Of a stretch of DNA of 64,000 nt, positions 1 through 13,027 are shown piece by piece (within the stretch, counting starts at the first letter, position 1; each line of letters starts with the position of its first letter). Origin of the DNA: Malurus cyaneus samueli (taxonomy: Eukaryota; Chordata; Aves; Passeriformes; Maluridae); the NCBI GenBank assembly GCA_009741485.1, contig CM019236.1, forward strand, positions 28,572,076 through 28,636,075, written 5' to 3'. The notes beneath the pieces are model-generated. The model saw only the letters and a list, made by a program, of their open reading frames with translations, did no database searches and was not told where the DNA came from. The translations under genes and the position numbers were made by a program.

Positions 1-244
1 AGTCTCTTGTCCAAGAGGATCCGTTCACCAAGTAATGATTTTTTTTCAGCAGAAAAGTAATTTTTGTTTTAAGCATGTTAAATAGTCACCTAGTCAAATA
101 CCTTTTTGTGTTTTAAATTCTGTTATTTTTTTATTAAGGCTACACTTGCAGTAATAAATAGTAATTAGTACAGGAAAATTGCTTGCCTGTTACAGTGATA
201 TGTTCTATTGATGTCAGAAGCAATCCACATCCCACTGGACTGTC
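1..244. other. AT-rich unique DNA, no gene seen
   Basis: This is AT-rich sequence with no open frame of note and no recognisable repeat. It ends where the CR1 3' terminus begins. Confidence 0.6.
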
Positions 245-536
245 AGAATCATAGATTCATAGAAGTGGTTTGTTATGGAAGGACCTTAAACATCATTTAG
301 GTCCAATTAAACTGGATTGACACCACAGGCAGGGACATCTTTCTTTTTGACCTGGTTACTCAAAGTCCCATCCTGCCTGACCTCAAACCTCCAATGGTGG
401 CACAGCCACAAATCTGGGCAACCTATTCCAGTATCACACCACCTCCATTGTAAAAAATGTCTTCCTTGTATCAGTCTAAATCTTCCCTTTTTCAGCTAAA
501 CATCCTTTCGATGCTTTGTAACAAATAATGTTAATT

Positions 537-655
537 AAAAAAAAAAAAAACCCAAACAAAAACAAAACAAGAAAACAAAAAACAGAAACAAAACCAAAAA
601 CAAAAGCAAAACCAAAACCAAAACCGAACCCAAAAACAAACCCAAAAACAATAAA
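537..655. repeat. A-run followed by CAAAA/CCAAAA low-complexity tract
   Basis: A run of about 12 A is followed by irregular CAAAA, CAAAC and CCAAAA units. The tract sits inside the minus-strand CR1 and was probably gained after insertion. Confidence 0.85.
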
Positions 656-665
656 AAGACCAATC

Positions 666-866
666 TTATATTTTATATTTTAAGTCCCTTTCATCCATTG
701 AAAGGTCAGAATATGATCTCCTCAGAATCTTCTTCTTTCCAGGCTGAAATAGCTTCAAATCACTTAGCCTTTCTTCACAGGAGAGATGTCCCAGCCCTCT
801 GCTAATTTTATTTCCCTTTTCTGGACCTGTTCTGAGAGATTCACACCTCATACTGGAGACCCCCAA
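666..866 (-). pseudogene. CR1 ORF2 (reverse transcriptase) C-terminal relic
   Basis: The minus-strand frame of 66 codons contains GLGHLSCEERLSDLKLF. This corresponds to the conserved 'GLEHLSYEERL' block near the C-terminus of bird CR1 ORF2. CR1 ORF2 encodes an endonuclease and reverse transcriptase that copies the element's own RNA. Only the tail end of the protein is left here and there is no catalytic domain. It is a fossil reading frame, not a host gene. The in-frame ATG is fortuitous. Confidence 0.7.
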
Positions 867-1126
867 GCCAGATGAAGTATTCCAGCTAGGGTCTCAACAA
901 AGAAAAGTAGAGAAGCAGAATCAGCTCCCTCATCCTACTGGTTGCCCTTGTTTTTTATGTAGTCTAGAGTACTACTGACTTTCTGGGCTGCAGGTGCAGG
1001 TTGTCAGCCCATATCCAATGTTTCATCCACCAGTGTGTCCAAATCTTTCTCTGCAGAGCTACTCTCAGGTAATTTGTTACCAGCTCTTTACTGATATTCA
1101 GTAATGCCCAATATGTTTCCCAGCAA

Positions 1127-1285
1127 TGTTGTAGATGCCCCAGCCTTTGAAGTGTTCAAGGTCAACTTGGATGGGGCTGTGAGTAACCTAACCGAGTGTG
1201 AAATGTCCCTGCACATAGCAGGTGGGGGTGGACTTGCTATTTAAAGGTCTCTCCCAAGCTATGCCATTCTAGGATTGTGTGATTT
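1127..1285 (+). mobile_element. CR1 3'-end fragment nested in an older CR1
   Basis: The plus-strand sequence follows the terminal CR1 region in order: 'gtgttcaaggtcaacttggatggggct', then 'tgtccctgcacatagcagg', then the 'aaaggtctctcccaagc' block and a final 'attctaggattgtgtga'. It splits the minus-strand CR1, whose sequence continues on the far side. The nested copy is therefore the younger of the two insertions. Confidence 0.75.
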
Positions 1286-1429
1286 CCCTGACCTAGCTAC
1301 AGGTTCTTGCATGTGGACTTGTTGAACTTCATGAAGTGAACTTCACAAGTCCACTTCTCAATTTTTCAAGTTTCCTCTCAAGCTTGTCAATGTCTCACAG
1401 CTTCTATGCTGTAGTATTGTTCTTCCTTT

Positions 1430-4400
1430 GATACATAGACACAAGCTCTCTAATGTAATTAGAGCTGTAGAGGGAAAATCAGAACACTGGTTTAATCTTA
1501 ACCTTTTTTGCAACACATGCTTTAGGTGCGCCTTATATCAACTCATATTCCAACTGGAGTTTTGTTTTCAGAGAAGTATTGCATATTGTTGTGATTTTTA
1601 AATTACTCATGAAGAATTCATTGCAATTCATAACACTTATTCAGTTGGTTAACAATGCTAATTGAAATTTGACTCACTTGTGGAGTGAATTTCTGTAAGT
1701 TTAGCTTAGATTAAATACACTAGGGTGATTAATTCTTCAATATCATATTTTGCTCATATAAGTTATAGAATTTTATCACCCTGCTATTGACATTCTCTGT
1801 GCTCTTCATACATTCAGTGATTCTGTTCATATCCATTTTCTAACCATCTAAATTTTTTTTTTGAGTCTTCACACGTTTTCTCCACAAATCATGGTCACCT
1901 CTTCTGGCACTCAGAACAGTTCTACACAGAGTGATTAGAGAATCAACCTATATTTGCCACGACTGTTGCTTACACAAGCAAAGATTTCAATATTTTCTGA
2001 GCACAGTGGCCATTTGTGGTCAGCTTTTATTTATTTACCCCCTAATCTTTAAGAGTTATGGCTTCCCAAGCTGGAATCTCCCCCTCTGAAAAAAAATGAC
2101 TTGTGTTCTTCTGTCCTACATGTAAATCTTGCATTTAACCAAATTCAACATGTTTGTTGATCAACTTGACTTCTTAATTTTCCCCTTTTTCTCTGGCCAT
2201 CCTTGAGTCATTTATGAGCATTATCAACCATGTACCTTTGTGGTAAAATTGTTAAATGATGAAAGACCAGAATTGCCAGCAAAAAATTTGCCTGATTGGT
2301 TGGTTCTGTCTGTTTGGTTTCATGGATAAATTTATCAAATAACTTGACTGTGTTTGGAATGATTTTCAGTGGGCTGTTGCATGACAATAGTGGCTCATAA
2401 CATGAAAACAATAGGCAAACACTGAGGGAAGCAATTCAATTTTTTCAGTTGTGAATACAAAATAATGCTAAATAACTTAGATGACACAATTTACTGGCAA
2501 TATGCTTGAGTAAACAAAAATCTTGCAGTTTCTCACTGTACCAACATAAATAATTTCTTAAAACCACGCAATCAGTCCCAATCAATTTACTCTTTTAGAA
2601 ATGAATAAAATCATCATTATGAAGCAAAATATTTCACAATTTTTTTGTCCTGCATGTTTTTTTCACATTTACTTAATTTAAATTTATTAAAGGATACTTC
2701 TAAGTGGAACTTTTCCAAATTTGTTAAGAATACCCACAGGAATATTGAAAATTGGATTCTAATTATTTCTTTATTTTTTAACATGATAGAGTCGATGTAA
2801 CATTTTAAACAAAAAATGTATTAAGCATTCAATGTCCTATTTATAGAGGAAATTATTTTCATCATTTAGAGTCACCTTAAATTTAATTTTTATATTTGAT
2901 AGATGTGTTATCTTATTCAGAAAAGTTTTTTTTCTCTGGATCATTTGGCAGTGAATAAATTATATGCAATCACCATTAATCTCAGTACTTCAGGAATAAA
3001 ATAATGAAAGTATACCCCTTCAATGAGTTTGTGGTAGAGAATTGCACAGAAATAAAACAGACTTCCTGACATCATATATTGTCATATAATCAGATATAGA
3101 TACAGTAGTGCATAGGGAACTTTTGCCTGACTAAGTCAGTTCTTTTTTCCTATTCTTTTATTGCATTGAGATCACTATGGATGAAATGCAAGTGGCTGAT
3201 ATAATTTTGTGTAGCTTATTTTCTATTTTGTCAGGGCACAAGGTATTTTTTCATCATATCACAGGGCATTTAATTGTATTACATTTAATCCTTTGTAATC
3301 CTTTAAATCCTCCATTTAATCCTTAGCACAATGACACCTTTCTCACTTGTGCTTTGCAGCATATTTTTAAAGGCAAGGAAGTTAGACTGGGCTTTCAGAA
3401 AGAATACTCCAAGAACTTCAAACATTTTGATTGTGACACGACGCAGATTGCACAAGTACCATTCACTTACTTGAGCTATGTCAGACTGCATATAAACAGC
3501 ATCTATTAGATATGCTTATATGCAACACTCGCATATTTTTAAAAATGCATGAAAGTCGGTGGGATTTAGAGACTTGGATAAGCCCCTCATGGAGAAAGGG
3601 CATTGAAATGGTGCAGTCTGCCTACTAAGCAGTTGTGTTTAATATAGTTCAAATAATTACCATTTCAATTTCAAACATGGAAAAACTTAATCAGAGACTT
3701 AACAACAAAACCAACCAGCATTTGCATTTGCAATGCTTTTCATTTCCATGGCCAGTGGCTAAAATGCAGTTTTAGATTAATTAAATTTTTATTTGTCTAC
3801 TATCATTTAGTAGGGCCATTTTCCCTAATATTATTTACAGTGGTTTAAGGTTTGGGCTGCAGGGTTTTTAGTTTCTTTTTTCTTTTCCCCCTATTTGCTG
3901 TCCATTGTGTTATTCATTGGTATTCAAAGCACTTCAAAGATATCTGCCCAGAATAGACAGAGATACAAATGTATGTATATTTTTATATAGACTTATAATT
4001 TGCCACTGTTTTCAGGTTACAGATTCTCTGTAAGACAAACATGGTGTACTACACTAAAGAAACTAGAACACTGAAAAACTAACAGCGTTCTGATGTCTAT
4101 TCTTTGTACGTATGACACCTGATCATATGTTCTTGTAAAAAGGCTGGCTTGCTAGTGGAGAGGGAATCCCAGAATGTAACACACAAAGAAGAAAATTCTT
4201 AAAAAAGTAATGCTCTTGGTATAACTATATTTCTCACCTCTGGAGATTTGTACCAGAGGATAGAAGCAAGACTTCAGCCACAAAGTATCTTTCTCAGGAG
4301 AATAGTTGGTATTCAATAAAGAACACAGTTTAAATTTTTGAAAGATATCTGGCTTCATAGCAAGCCCTGATAGGGTCATGCATGTCTGAACTGCTACTCA

Positions 4401-7400
4401 CATTTGCACACTAATGATGTGGAGATGTAGCAACAAACATCATGAGGAAATTCTTCTTGTAGCATCCGTAGTCCTTAAAATTGAAGATATGTGGCTCAAG
4501 CCTTTAAAGCTGAAGGCATAACAGTAGCATAAAGTATAAAACCACAAGGAATGACTTACTAAGTGTATATAGCATACATGGAATATTTGTTTTGAGAGCT
4601 CTTCAGATTTTGGTTTTTGACTTGCTTTGTTAGCTCAGTTTTCTGCACGATACTACCAGAGCAATAGCAGATGTCTATCTGACAGCAAAACAAAAGAACA
4701 AAACTTCACAGACAGTCTGAAATATAGTTAACTTAAATCTCTGAACTGCTAGTTCCCATTTCTCAGCATTGATGCTGCACTATAACTTGTACACAAAATT
4801 CATCAACACAACAGTTTTTGACATTTTCTATTTATATTATTTACCTCATATTACAGTTACATTTTTTGTTTCAAAATAAACTCATGTGAATGGAGGATCC
4901 TATCACTTCACCTTTTAAAATACTGTTTGTCATAGAAAAGTGAAAATTTCCATTTTTCTGTCTGTGGTCTTCATCACGATCTCATTTTCACTAAACCTCA
5001 TGATCTCATGGATGTTCTTGAAAACAAGGTGAAATGAAATGTCTTACAGTTATATAATCAGTATGAACTTAAAAATTATAAAGGTTTTTAACTGGTTACT
5101 TTGGTAATGAGAGAGTATGCACATAGATTATCTTTATTTTCAGTAGTGACATCTCTAAGAGGAATTTGTAGATCTGACGAGAATCTTGATTTTCATTAAA
5201 TTGCTAACTTCTCAGGTATTGAGATTCATGTGATAAACACATTTTGAAAAACAGTTTTCATTTTTATCTAAAGCAGTGTTTAAAAAGATTGATACAGTTA
5301 AAGGGTTATATATTTCTAACAGTGGAGTGTGACATAAATGAAATCAAGCCTTATTTGGAAAATAGTATATAATTTCCTTTACATCAGTAATATAGGAATA
5401 AAATCAGCTACTTCACAGAATACCATTTTATGTAAACAAACAATCTCTAAAAGAAAAATGCCAAATTCAGTCCTCAATACAGAACTTGTGTTGCATTAAT
5501 ACAATTTAAATTGTGAAGTCCATCTTTGTATCCTTAAGTAAGATTTCTTTCTTCACTCACCCTTCATACTTTTGCAGAAGGATAGCAAAATCATCAAAGT
5601 GATCAAAAGCAGGACAAAAGAAAATATAAAATATTTATCTTTAAAATCTATAAAGTATTTAGTGGGAAATAAAACAGTAGGTATGCTGCAAGAGTGAAAA
5701 CAACCTCTACCAAGGGGCAAACCACACGCAGTCTTTTCTGCTGCTTAGGGACTTAAGTGTTGACAAGACTCCTGTTCTTATAGCCTACATTTTTAATGGC
5801 AAATAAATGATCCCAATTTTTAAAATTTGTTTTTAATTAATTAAAGATATGTTCTTCATTCTTAAAGAAGGAAACATAAGGAGATCTGACATTATAGCTC
5901 TAAATATAAGTACTAAAATGATTCTGCTGCCAAATACAGAATGGCTGCACAACCATATTTATTCACCATGCCTTCTATAAAGAAATCATTTACAGTGAAA
6001 GGGATTTTGTGAAAGCAAAGGAGGTTTAGACAGAGCAGAAAGACTTTGAAACTATATGGAAAAGCATCCTGGCTTGGGAACAGTGCCTGTTTATGATTTC
6101 AAAATCATAAACATATATTCTCAGGCACTCACATATGCACGTGATTGTATGAACTGAAAACTTAGTGTTCATGAAGGCCTCCTTCATCTCTTCCCAAAAA
6201 GTTGAACTTGGATTGGAGACTGCGTTGGTAATTACAAAAACTGGGGGTATGTAAATATTGTTAAGTGATGCTCCATGCCAGACTAACTAAGCTACAGTGA
6301 GTGAAAGCCTTGTTTAAATCAAGTTTGGGCATGTCCCTAAGGCTGTATTGTTCTTTCAACTGCACTTCCAGAATTCTCAAACCCTAAGTACACTGAAGTG
6401 CTGCCAGCTGACTTACACAAGGCTGGCAGGTAGAAACAAGAATAAGTGAGTAGCTGATTGGTTGGCAGTAGAAATTGTTCTGTGGTCCAGGATCTTTACA
6501 CCCAGAAGTCATCATTTGGCTGATTATGCTCTGGCCTGCTCTGAGATGGCCCTGAGTGTCTTCAAGCCAAAAGCATAAGGAAGAAGTACTGGCTGGCTTG
6601 TCCAAATTAAGCCTGGGGAGACCAGGCTACCCTGTGTCTCCAAAACTGAAGAGGAACCAAGAGAATAATACCAGCAAGTGAATTAACTGGATGATAGCCT
6701 ATGAAAACAGCTATTTTCAGAGACAGATGGCACAAAAAAAAAGTGGATGGCCACTCGTTTTCAACATGGTTGCAATGCTTGGTATCATCTATGAATTCTA
6801 AAGATTGTGGCTATTGTGCTGAAACACATGCACTCCCCTGAATCCAACCTGAAGGTATGAGAAAAGGGATTTCAAAGGCAGTTGTAGATAAAAATCTATT
6901 AAAAAAAAAATTTAAATAGTGCTACTGTCCCAAATAGGATGATATAGACCAAGGTTTTACTTTTAAAAACAACTAGCCATTTGGTTAGTACCTCTTTTCT
7001 TGAATGTTTTGCTTCAGACGTCTTAAAAATAAATACTGACACATCACCTATGAAAATCACATCTCTTACTAGGTGTCCAAGGTCAGTACAGAACAAGAGA
7101 AATATTTCAATTCATTAGTCACTTTTGAAGATCTTAAAGCTCTGTTCCTCATTTTAGCAAGCTAGATTATCTAGCTAAATAATAAGCCATGAGCAGGCTT
7201 GCTTTAGGTTTTCTTTCCTGTCAATGGAAAAGAGAAGTGTTTCTAGAGTGTTTCAGAATACTGCAGTTTAAAATAGAGAAAATGCCAAGTTTATTAAGTC
7301 TAGACAATAGCTGTAGTCAGTTTTTGATGGTTGCCTTGTAAGACTTTGGATGTTAGAGAACACTGAAAGAACAAATGCAAGCTTTCCATTAACTAGATGG

Positions 7401-8920
7401 AGAAATATGTCCAATTTTACTTCCCTTCTACTTTTGAGGAGATCAAAATTTTACTGTAAGCTAAAACAAAAATGATACATAATATTGTGGTCTTTTGGAA
7501 CAAGAAGCTGAATTCAATCTTTCATTTTTTCAATTCAAATTTAGAAGATGCCTTTAGCTTTTCAGCAGAAAACATGCAGTTAAGTCAATTATCTGATCTG
7601 TATTTATGGATAGCTTCATTTTTCATCTTCAGTGGGAGAGCAGTTCAAGGAAAATGATAAATCTGGTTGTTCAGTTCACCATTTCTGTATTTTCAGTCCA
7701 CTTTTATCACCACCCACATCTGAAGTTGTCCTTCTAACAATTTCCTAATAGCTAGGATCCCTTAGCCCTTCTCCTCTCCAATGAGCAGAGCTTCTGGCTT
7801 CCCATATTGGGATTGTCAGTGAAAAATTGTTGTCTAAAAGGGCTCTGCATTCCAATTCTCAGCTGTGTTGAGTACAACTCAGCAGTGATTGTTTCCACCA
7901 TGGCAAGGAAATCTCAGATAGAGGAGGGAGTTTGCAATAACCCGTCTATGTTTAAGGGGAGTTTCCTCCTCTGCTATTCTCCCATGATCTTCTGACAGAG
8001 GTTTTCCCATCTCATAGCCTGAAAGCCAGAAGCAGAGGCCTTAAGGATGTCATAAACTAATTTCCATCCCTCTCATCACTTTAAGACTGCTTTGTCTGAA
8101 GTTTCAACTCCTTTCAACTATTTATAGTAGCTGGAATGCCTTTCATACTGCAGCTTCTTTTGGACATTGGGGAAAAGAACATTTTCCTTTAGGACAATCT
8201 GTTTTTAGTATAACTGTCAGGTGAAGTACTTTATTTCTATGTAAGCACGTATAATGAAGGGCTCTCTTTTTTCCCTTTCTTTTGTAATTTTGCTTATAGT
8301 TTTGATCATATGCTTTGCTGATAAAATATGTTTTTAAATATCTTCTGTTCCCTTAAAATGTTGACAGTTGCTAATGCATAGGAATTAAAAACCACTTACA
8401 TTCAAGTCAATTCCTTTAAATCAATTTTGTATTAATGTTCTTAGTATAAGATGATTACATTGGGCATTTACTCTGGACTGTTGTCTTTCAAAACATCTAT
8501 AACCTTAGAGAACTTGAATTTATGAATGTGCATCCAGTACATTAAATCTCAAAATAGAAAATGTGAATAAGTAAATAGTAGCCAACATGTAAATCGTTGT
8601 GAGAGCATTTCAAACTGGGCCTTTTATTCTTTCTAACAAATGCAAAGTGAGTTCATATTCCCCTTGCTAATTTTTATATAAAATAGAAAACTTTTTTGAC
8701 CAAGATTTATATCAGAAGAGACATTATTGCAAAACAATTAAGGGTTTATTGGACCACAAAAATATTCAGAGCATTGTTCCAAACCCTGTTTCAGCCATGA
8801 TCTTTATGTAACCAAAATGTAAATAATGATCTAGCAACAGTTAGTAGTAACACCAAAATGATAAAAATACCATAAAATCCATGAGGAAATCCCTTTTAAT
8901 CTATGCCAATTAAATGCGGA
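1430..8920. other. AT-rich unique intergenic DNA
   Basis: This stretch of about 7.5 kb has no convincing gene. Open frames stay below about 76 codons on either strand and show no recognisable domain, codon bias or splice-linked arrangement. No CR1 or LTR motif was recognised. Short A and T runs are scattered through it. Confidence 0.6.
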
Positions 8921-8924
8921 GCTG

Positions 8925-8958
8925 TGTAAACGTAGATTTCTCACCGTACGTGTTTACA
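8925..8958. promoter_or_regulatory. Inverted pair of forkhead-like motifs
   Basis: TGTAAACGTA at 8,925-8,934 faces TACGTGTTTACA at 8,947-8,958, so the two arms are near-perfect inverted copies (TGTAAAC / GTTTACA). GTAAACA/TGTTTAC is the core recognised by forkhead transcription factors. The short stretch to about 8,975 also holds several CpGs, unlike the AT-rich surroundings. A regulatory role is inference only. Confidence 0.25.
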
Positions 8959-9499
8959 TCATCGTTGCCGGTACACCAAGGGAATCCACCTGCAGAGGCA
9001 GAGGCTGAGTGAGCACATTGCAAAGTTCCTGGAAAGCAGTCTAGCCATGGCTGTATTGATTTGCATCAGACTTCAGTGGTCTCCATCTCTTTCCAGATGT
9101 GTCCACTTTGATACAAAATGAAATGTCCTCTAAATTAAGAGCTTATCAGTTCAAACCGGTATTAGCTTCAGCTTTTCTAGAGATTCTGACACTTTCCACT
9201 AACCTAGAGAGGGAAACATAGAAACAACAACAAAACCAAAAACTTGCTGATAATTCTTTATTATTTGAAGTTGTATCACAGAAATAGTTTTAACTATGCA
9301 AATATGTAAATTATTATGCTTAATCATGCAACATTTAGTAAACCTCATCAAGCAAGACAACCTGTTGCTAAGCATGTAAAATAATTGCAGCCATTGCCCA
9401 TAAGATCAATGCTCTACTAACTCTGGGATGTGTCTCACTAGAACAATCTACTTCCTTCCAAATAAAGAGAAATTTAATCAAATGGTTCCAAGAGCAAAG

Positions 9500-9533
9500 T
9501 TTATTTACTTATTTGTGAAAATAAGTAAATAAA
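9500..9533. repeat. Perfect 15-bp hairpin, 4-nt loop
   Basis: The left arm TTTATTTACTTATTT (9,500-9,514) is the exact reverse complement of the right arm at 9,519-9,533, with GTGA between. It is AT-only apart from one G/C pair. A cruciform or a repeat-element terminus is possible, but no function can be assigned. Confidence 0.8.
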
Positions 9534-10601
9534 AACATAAACAAAGAGGTTTTCTCAAGATCAACAGCTTCTGTATCGGAAATTTTTCATGCTATAAAGA
9601 CTAACCCCTGACTTTTGCCACGTCTCTTCTGCCTTGATTTTCTCAAGATCCATGCATCAATGGAAAAGGGACCTGCAGATGAAACAATAAGAAAGATGGT
9701 ACTGTATCTCAAGAGAGATTCTCCATGCAGATGCAAGATTACTTTGGTAAACCAAAGGGATAACCAGTCTTCTGTAGAGCTTGAGTTGTGGAACAGAATT
9801 TCTCTGGGTATCATTACAGAAAATTTATAGATTTTCCCCTATAGGTTATATATGTGCTGGTATCCAAACAGATCCTAAGGACAATTTAAAAAATCCTGAC
9901 TTTACTTATTACTTCTTATTTCACCATTAATTTATTAAGAAATATCTATCTGATTGTCACCAGGAAAGCCACAGCCATTATGATCTATTGATGACTTCAG
10001 CTGGCACTTTCCTAATTTCCAGAAAATTGTGGTTTAATTATTTCAGTTTGGGCACTGTGGAAAGTAACAGTATCCAAGCTTAAATGAGGTGTTTACAATT
10101 GAAGTTATGACTTCTAGAAATACTTAGAAGAGCTTATTTGAACAATCTTTTCATGTTTTGCTTTATAACTCTTTGATACATTAATGCTGTACTGTAATTT
10201 TTTATTAGATTAACTTATGAAATGTAATAAGCTATATTTACCTAGAGGTGCGATCTTTCATCTTTGCCTACACAAATAAACATGATGAATAGATTCTTGA
10301 AGAACTGCCTCAAGAATGAACAAGAGCTGACTTTTAGTTCTTCTGCAATTCATTTCTCCATCATAAGATTTCTTACTTTATTTTCTACTCTTGGACTTTG
10401 CTTTCTATTTTGGAGAATCTGTGCCTGCACGGCAAACCGTACCTTCCACGTGCTGTTATTCATAATTATGTTTACTGTCATCTATGCTGTAGTATAAGTG
10501 TCAGTGAATCTGGCCCTGACCCAAACCTAAGCTCAAATGCACATATGTAAAGAGGGGACTTTTTTTATTTCAAAACCGTCTTTGTTTGGTTTTGGGAAGA
10601 T

Positions 10602-10626
10602 ATATATATTTATATATATATATATT
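10602..10626. repeat. Imperfect TA-rich simple repeat
   Basis: An alternating AT tract interrupted by TTT, followed by a TTTGTTTGTTG-rich stretch to about 10,650. Confidence 0.8.
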
Positions 10627-11584
10627 TTGTTTGTTGTTTTGTTTGTTTTATGCTGTACTCTGGGAAGCTTTCTGAAAAAAACACAGAACTGTAATCACTG
10701 TCATTGTCAATGAAGGGAGGAAGAATAGAGGGGAGGAAGGAGAAGTAAATGATGTATTTTGAACATCAGAATTGGAGAACAAAATCTTTTGGTACTTGAT
10801 GACTTTTAAGTCCTTTTTTTCCTTTCAGAAAGATTAGGGAGAGAAAGACTCAGTGTTTTGTAATAGCTATATGTCTAGCAGAAAAGATAAACAAAAAAAA
10901 AATCTTAAACCAAACCAAACAATAAAAAAATAACGCAAACGAAAAAGCTTTTCTAGATTTAAACTGAAATTATTTACAAAACAGCCTTACTTTAATGTAT
11001 CTGTTTCATAACAGTGAAAGATAATCAGGATTCACATACAGCTGATTTTCTGGATCGGTAAAGAACTGAAGAAGACCTGGAAGTTTGTCAAGGCAAAGCA
11101 CATTCAGAATGGAATACAGAGGATTCAGCTTGATGCAAACAGGCAGAAAAGACAACATTAGGATCTTTGTAATAGGAAGCAGTTGAGGATATGAAAGCAT
11201 TTCTTTAGTAGTGGTTTGAAAAAATGTGGCATAAACTCAGAAATCTTATAATACTGTAAAGGATGTTGTCTTTACTTGTTTAACCCAGTCATTTGATTGG
11301 CTATAATTTTCTGTACACCACAGGAAATCTCAAAAAAGGAGTATCTACTTGCTCTGAAACAAAATCAGACACTACTTATAATAGTGAGAAAATAGTAGAT
11401 TCAGATTTTACAGAGAGGGCATTTTTGCAATTACGCCCTTGTCTTTAGACTGTATATATTTATAAAGTATATTATCATTTAGGATAGTCCAAAGTTTTCT
11501 TTTATAAGACCTTGTTTAATTTCTCAGTTTTAAACTATTTATTTTAATTTTTTTCACAGAATTTGAATTTGTTGCTGTTGGTTT

Positions 11585-12252
11585 TCATAACATTTTAGAC
11601 AAAACGTTCCAGTCAGGTCCAATAAAGAGGTTAGAAGAAACATGGCCTTGCTCACATTGAAACAATTTATTGCTGATTTCATAGAGAAGAGCTGCTATCT
11701 TTGCACTGAAAAGGTTTAATCTGATGGAGAAACCACCCATCAATAAATTTGCCAGAAGAATGCATCTTTGAGATAGGTCAGGTAAATATCTAGACCTTTT
11801 CTTGAGGTAGTAACCAAACTTAACCCATAAATATATGCCTGCAAAAAAGCCAGTTCCGTTTGAGAGACAAAATCCTCTTAAGATTGCGTCTTCCAAGCCT
11901 GCTTTGTCCTCTCACTTTGCAGGTGGAGGGTAACCAACATGCTACAGAATTGTGACAGTATCATGGCACACTCAGTTTTTCCTCCTAGAATTATTCCCAT
12001 TGACATTGTTGTGGTGGCAGCTGAAATAACAGCCTAAGTTCCAGCTACTCGCAGATTTACATCCAACATCACCATAAATAAGTGACAACACAATGCAAAA
12101 ATTAAAGATATACTTAAGAAAGGGTAAAAGATACAGGAATGTTCCCGTGTGGTGGTGAATTTCCACATGATCTTATAGAGATTTTGTCTGACTGATGGGT
12201 TCCAGAAATTGTCAATTTCTATCTGCCTTGGGCTGCTTTGATCCTTTGACAT
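11585..12252 (-). pseudogene. Unrecognised broken frame with membrane-like segments
   Basis: Read on the minus strand, a frame starts at 12,252 (MSKDQSSPRQ...) and runs about 72 codons to a stop. The same frame remains mostly readable after that stop. A second frame then opens from 11,896 to 11,585 (103 codons, the longest open frame in the unique part of this region). Joining them needs a stop read-through and a frameshift. Both pieces contain hydrophobic stretches (for example around FYPFLSISLIFALCCHLFMV) separated by basic segments, which resembles a decayed multi-pass membrane protein. I do not recognise the family. It could be an old retrocopy or simply chance frames in AT-rich DNA. No poly(A) tail or target-site duplication was identified. 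Confidence 0.2.
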
Positions 12253-13027
12253 ATACTAGCTCCATAGCCCGTGTGATTGGCGTTTTCAAGTTGCTTTAAT
12301 TGATGAAAGTATCACCTTATTGAAGACATTTTAAAAGCAGATATTTGGCTTAATTAGTGTCTTTGAGAATAAATACCCTGTAAGGCCTGATATATTGATA
12401 TCCTTTAATCTCTGTCAGTTTTGGGTGACTGGTTGGTGACTGATTTGGATGACTTTTGCATGTGGGAGAGGGGAAAATAAATTTAGTTCTCTGAAAAAAA
12501 GTCTAAAAATTTAGAGGTGATTTTGAAATATGCAGGTCAAAAAAAAAATGCAGCTGCAATTTGAACATATTTTTTTTTCTAGTGGTATCATTGTACATAA
12601 TTTGAGAGTATTCTTTGCAGAGCCTGCAGAACTGAGAGTTTCCTTCAATGTGATGCTAGATGGATTTTTACTTTTCAAGGCCACTGCTGCATTTCTGTTT
12701 TTTATAAGATCTATGTGATTGAGCTTAGAAGTTTTAATTTGATTGAAAGTAGATGCAAGAAAGTTTTTGTCAAGATCTTGACTGCTTATATTTGATCTCA
12801 CCCCATTCATTCATGCATTCATTCATGTGGGTGTCTTATCTGCATCAACATTTCATGACATCAAGATCTATTTCTTTTCATTGCTCCTGCAATTGCATCA
12901 TTAATTATCATTAAAGTCCAACTGCTGTGCAGGATAAAATCCCCTTTTAACAATATTAATCATTATTTCATTAACAGCCATAATTCCAATGAGGGGAATA
13001 AGTTAAATTTACTTTACCTTGTTTATC

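Larger units (their letters stand above)
245..1425 (-). mobile_element. CR1 LINE fragment, 3' end plus ORF2 C-terminus
   Basis: The left edge carries the reverse complement of the usual CR1 3' tail (an AATCATAGATTCATAGAA-type repeat, then the block that reads as a 'gaaggaccttaaa' motif). The element therefore lies on the minus strand with its 3' end at about 245. Inner blocks match the C-terminal end of the CR1 reverse-transcriptase ORF and the 3' part of the element. The copy is old and diverged. It is interrupted by an A/C-rich simple repeat at 537-655 and by a plus-strand CR1 at about 1,127-1,285, and resumes at about 1,286-1,425. It is truncated at its 5' side, as CR1 copies usually are. 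Family membership is seen from motif similarity; the subfamily is not determined. Confidence 0.8.

Noticed and set aside
10264..10497. 77-codon frame with two hydrophobic stretches
   Set aside because: No family motif, no neighbouring frame, and hydrophobic runs are expected by chance from T-rich DNA.
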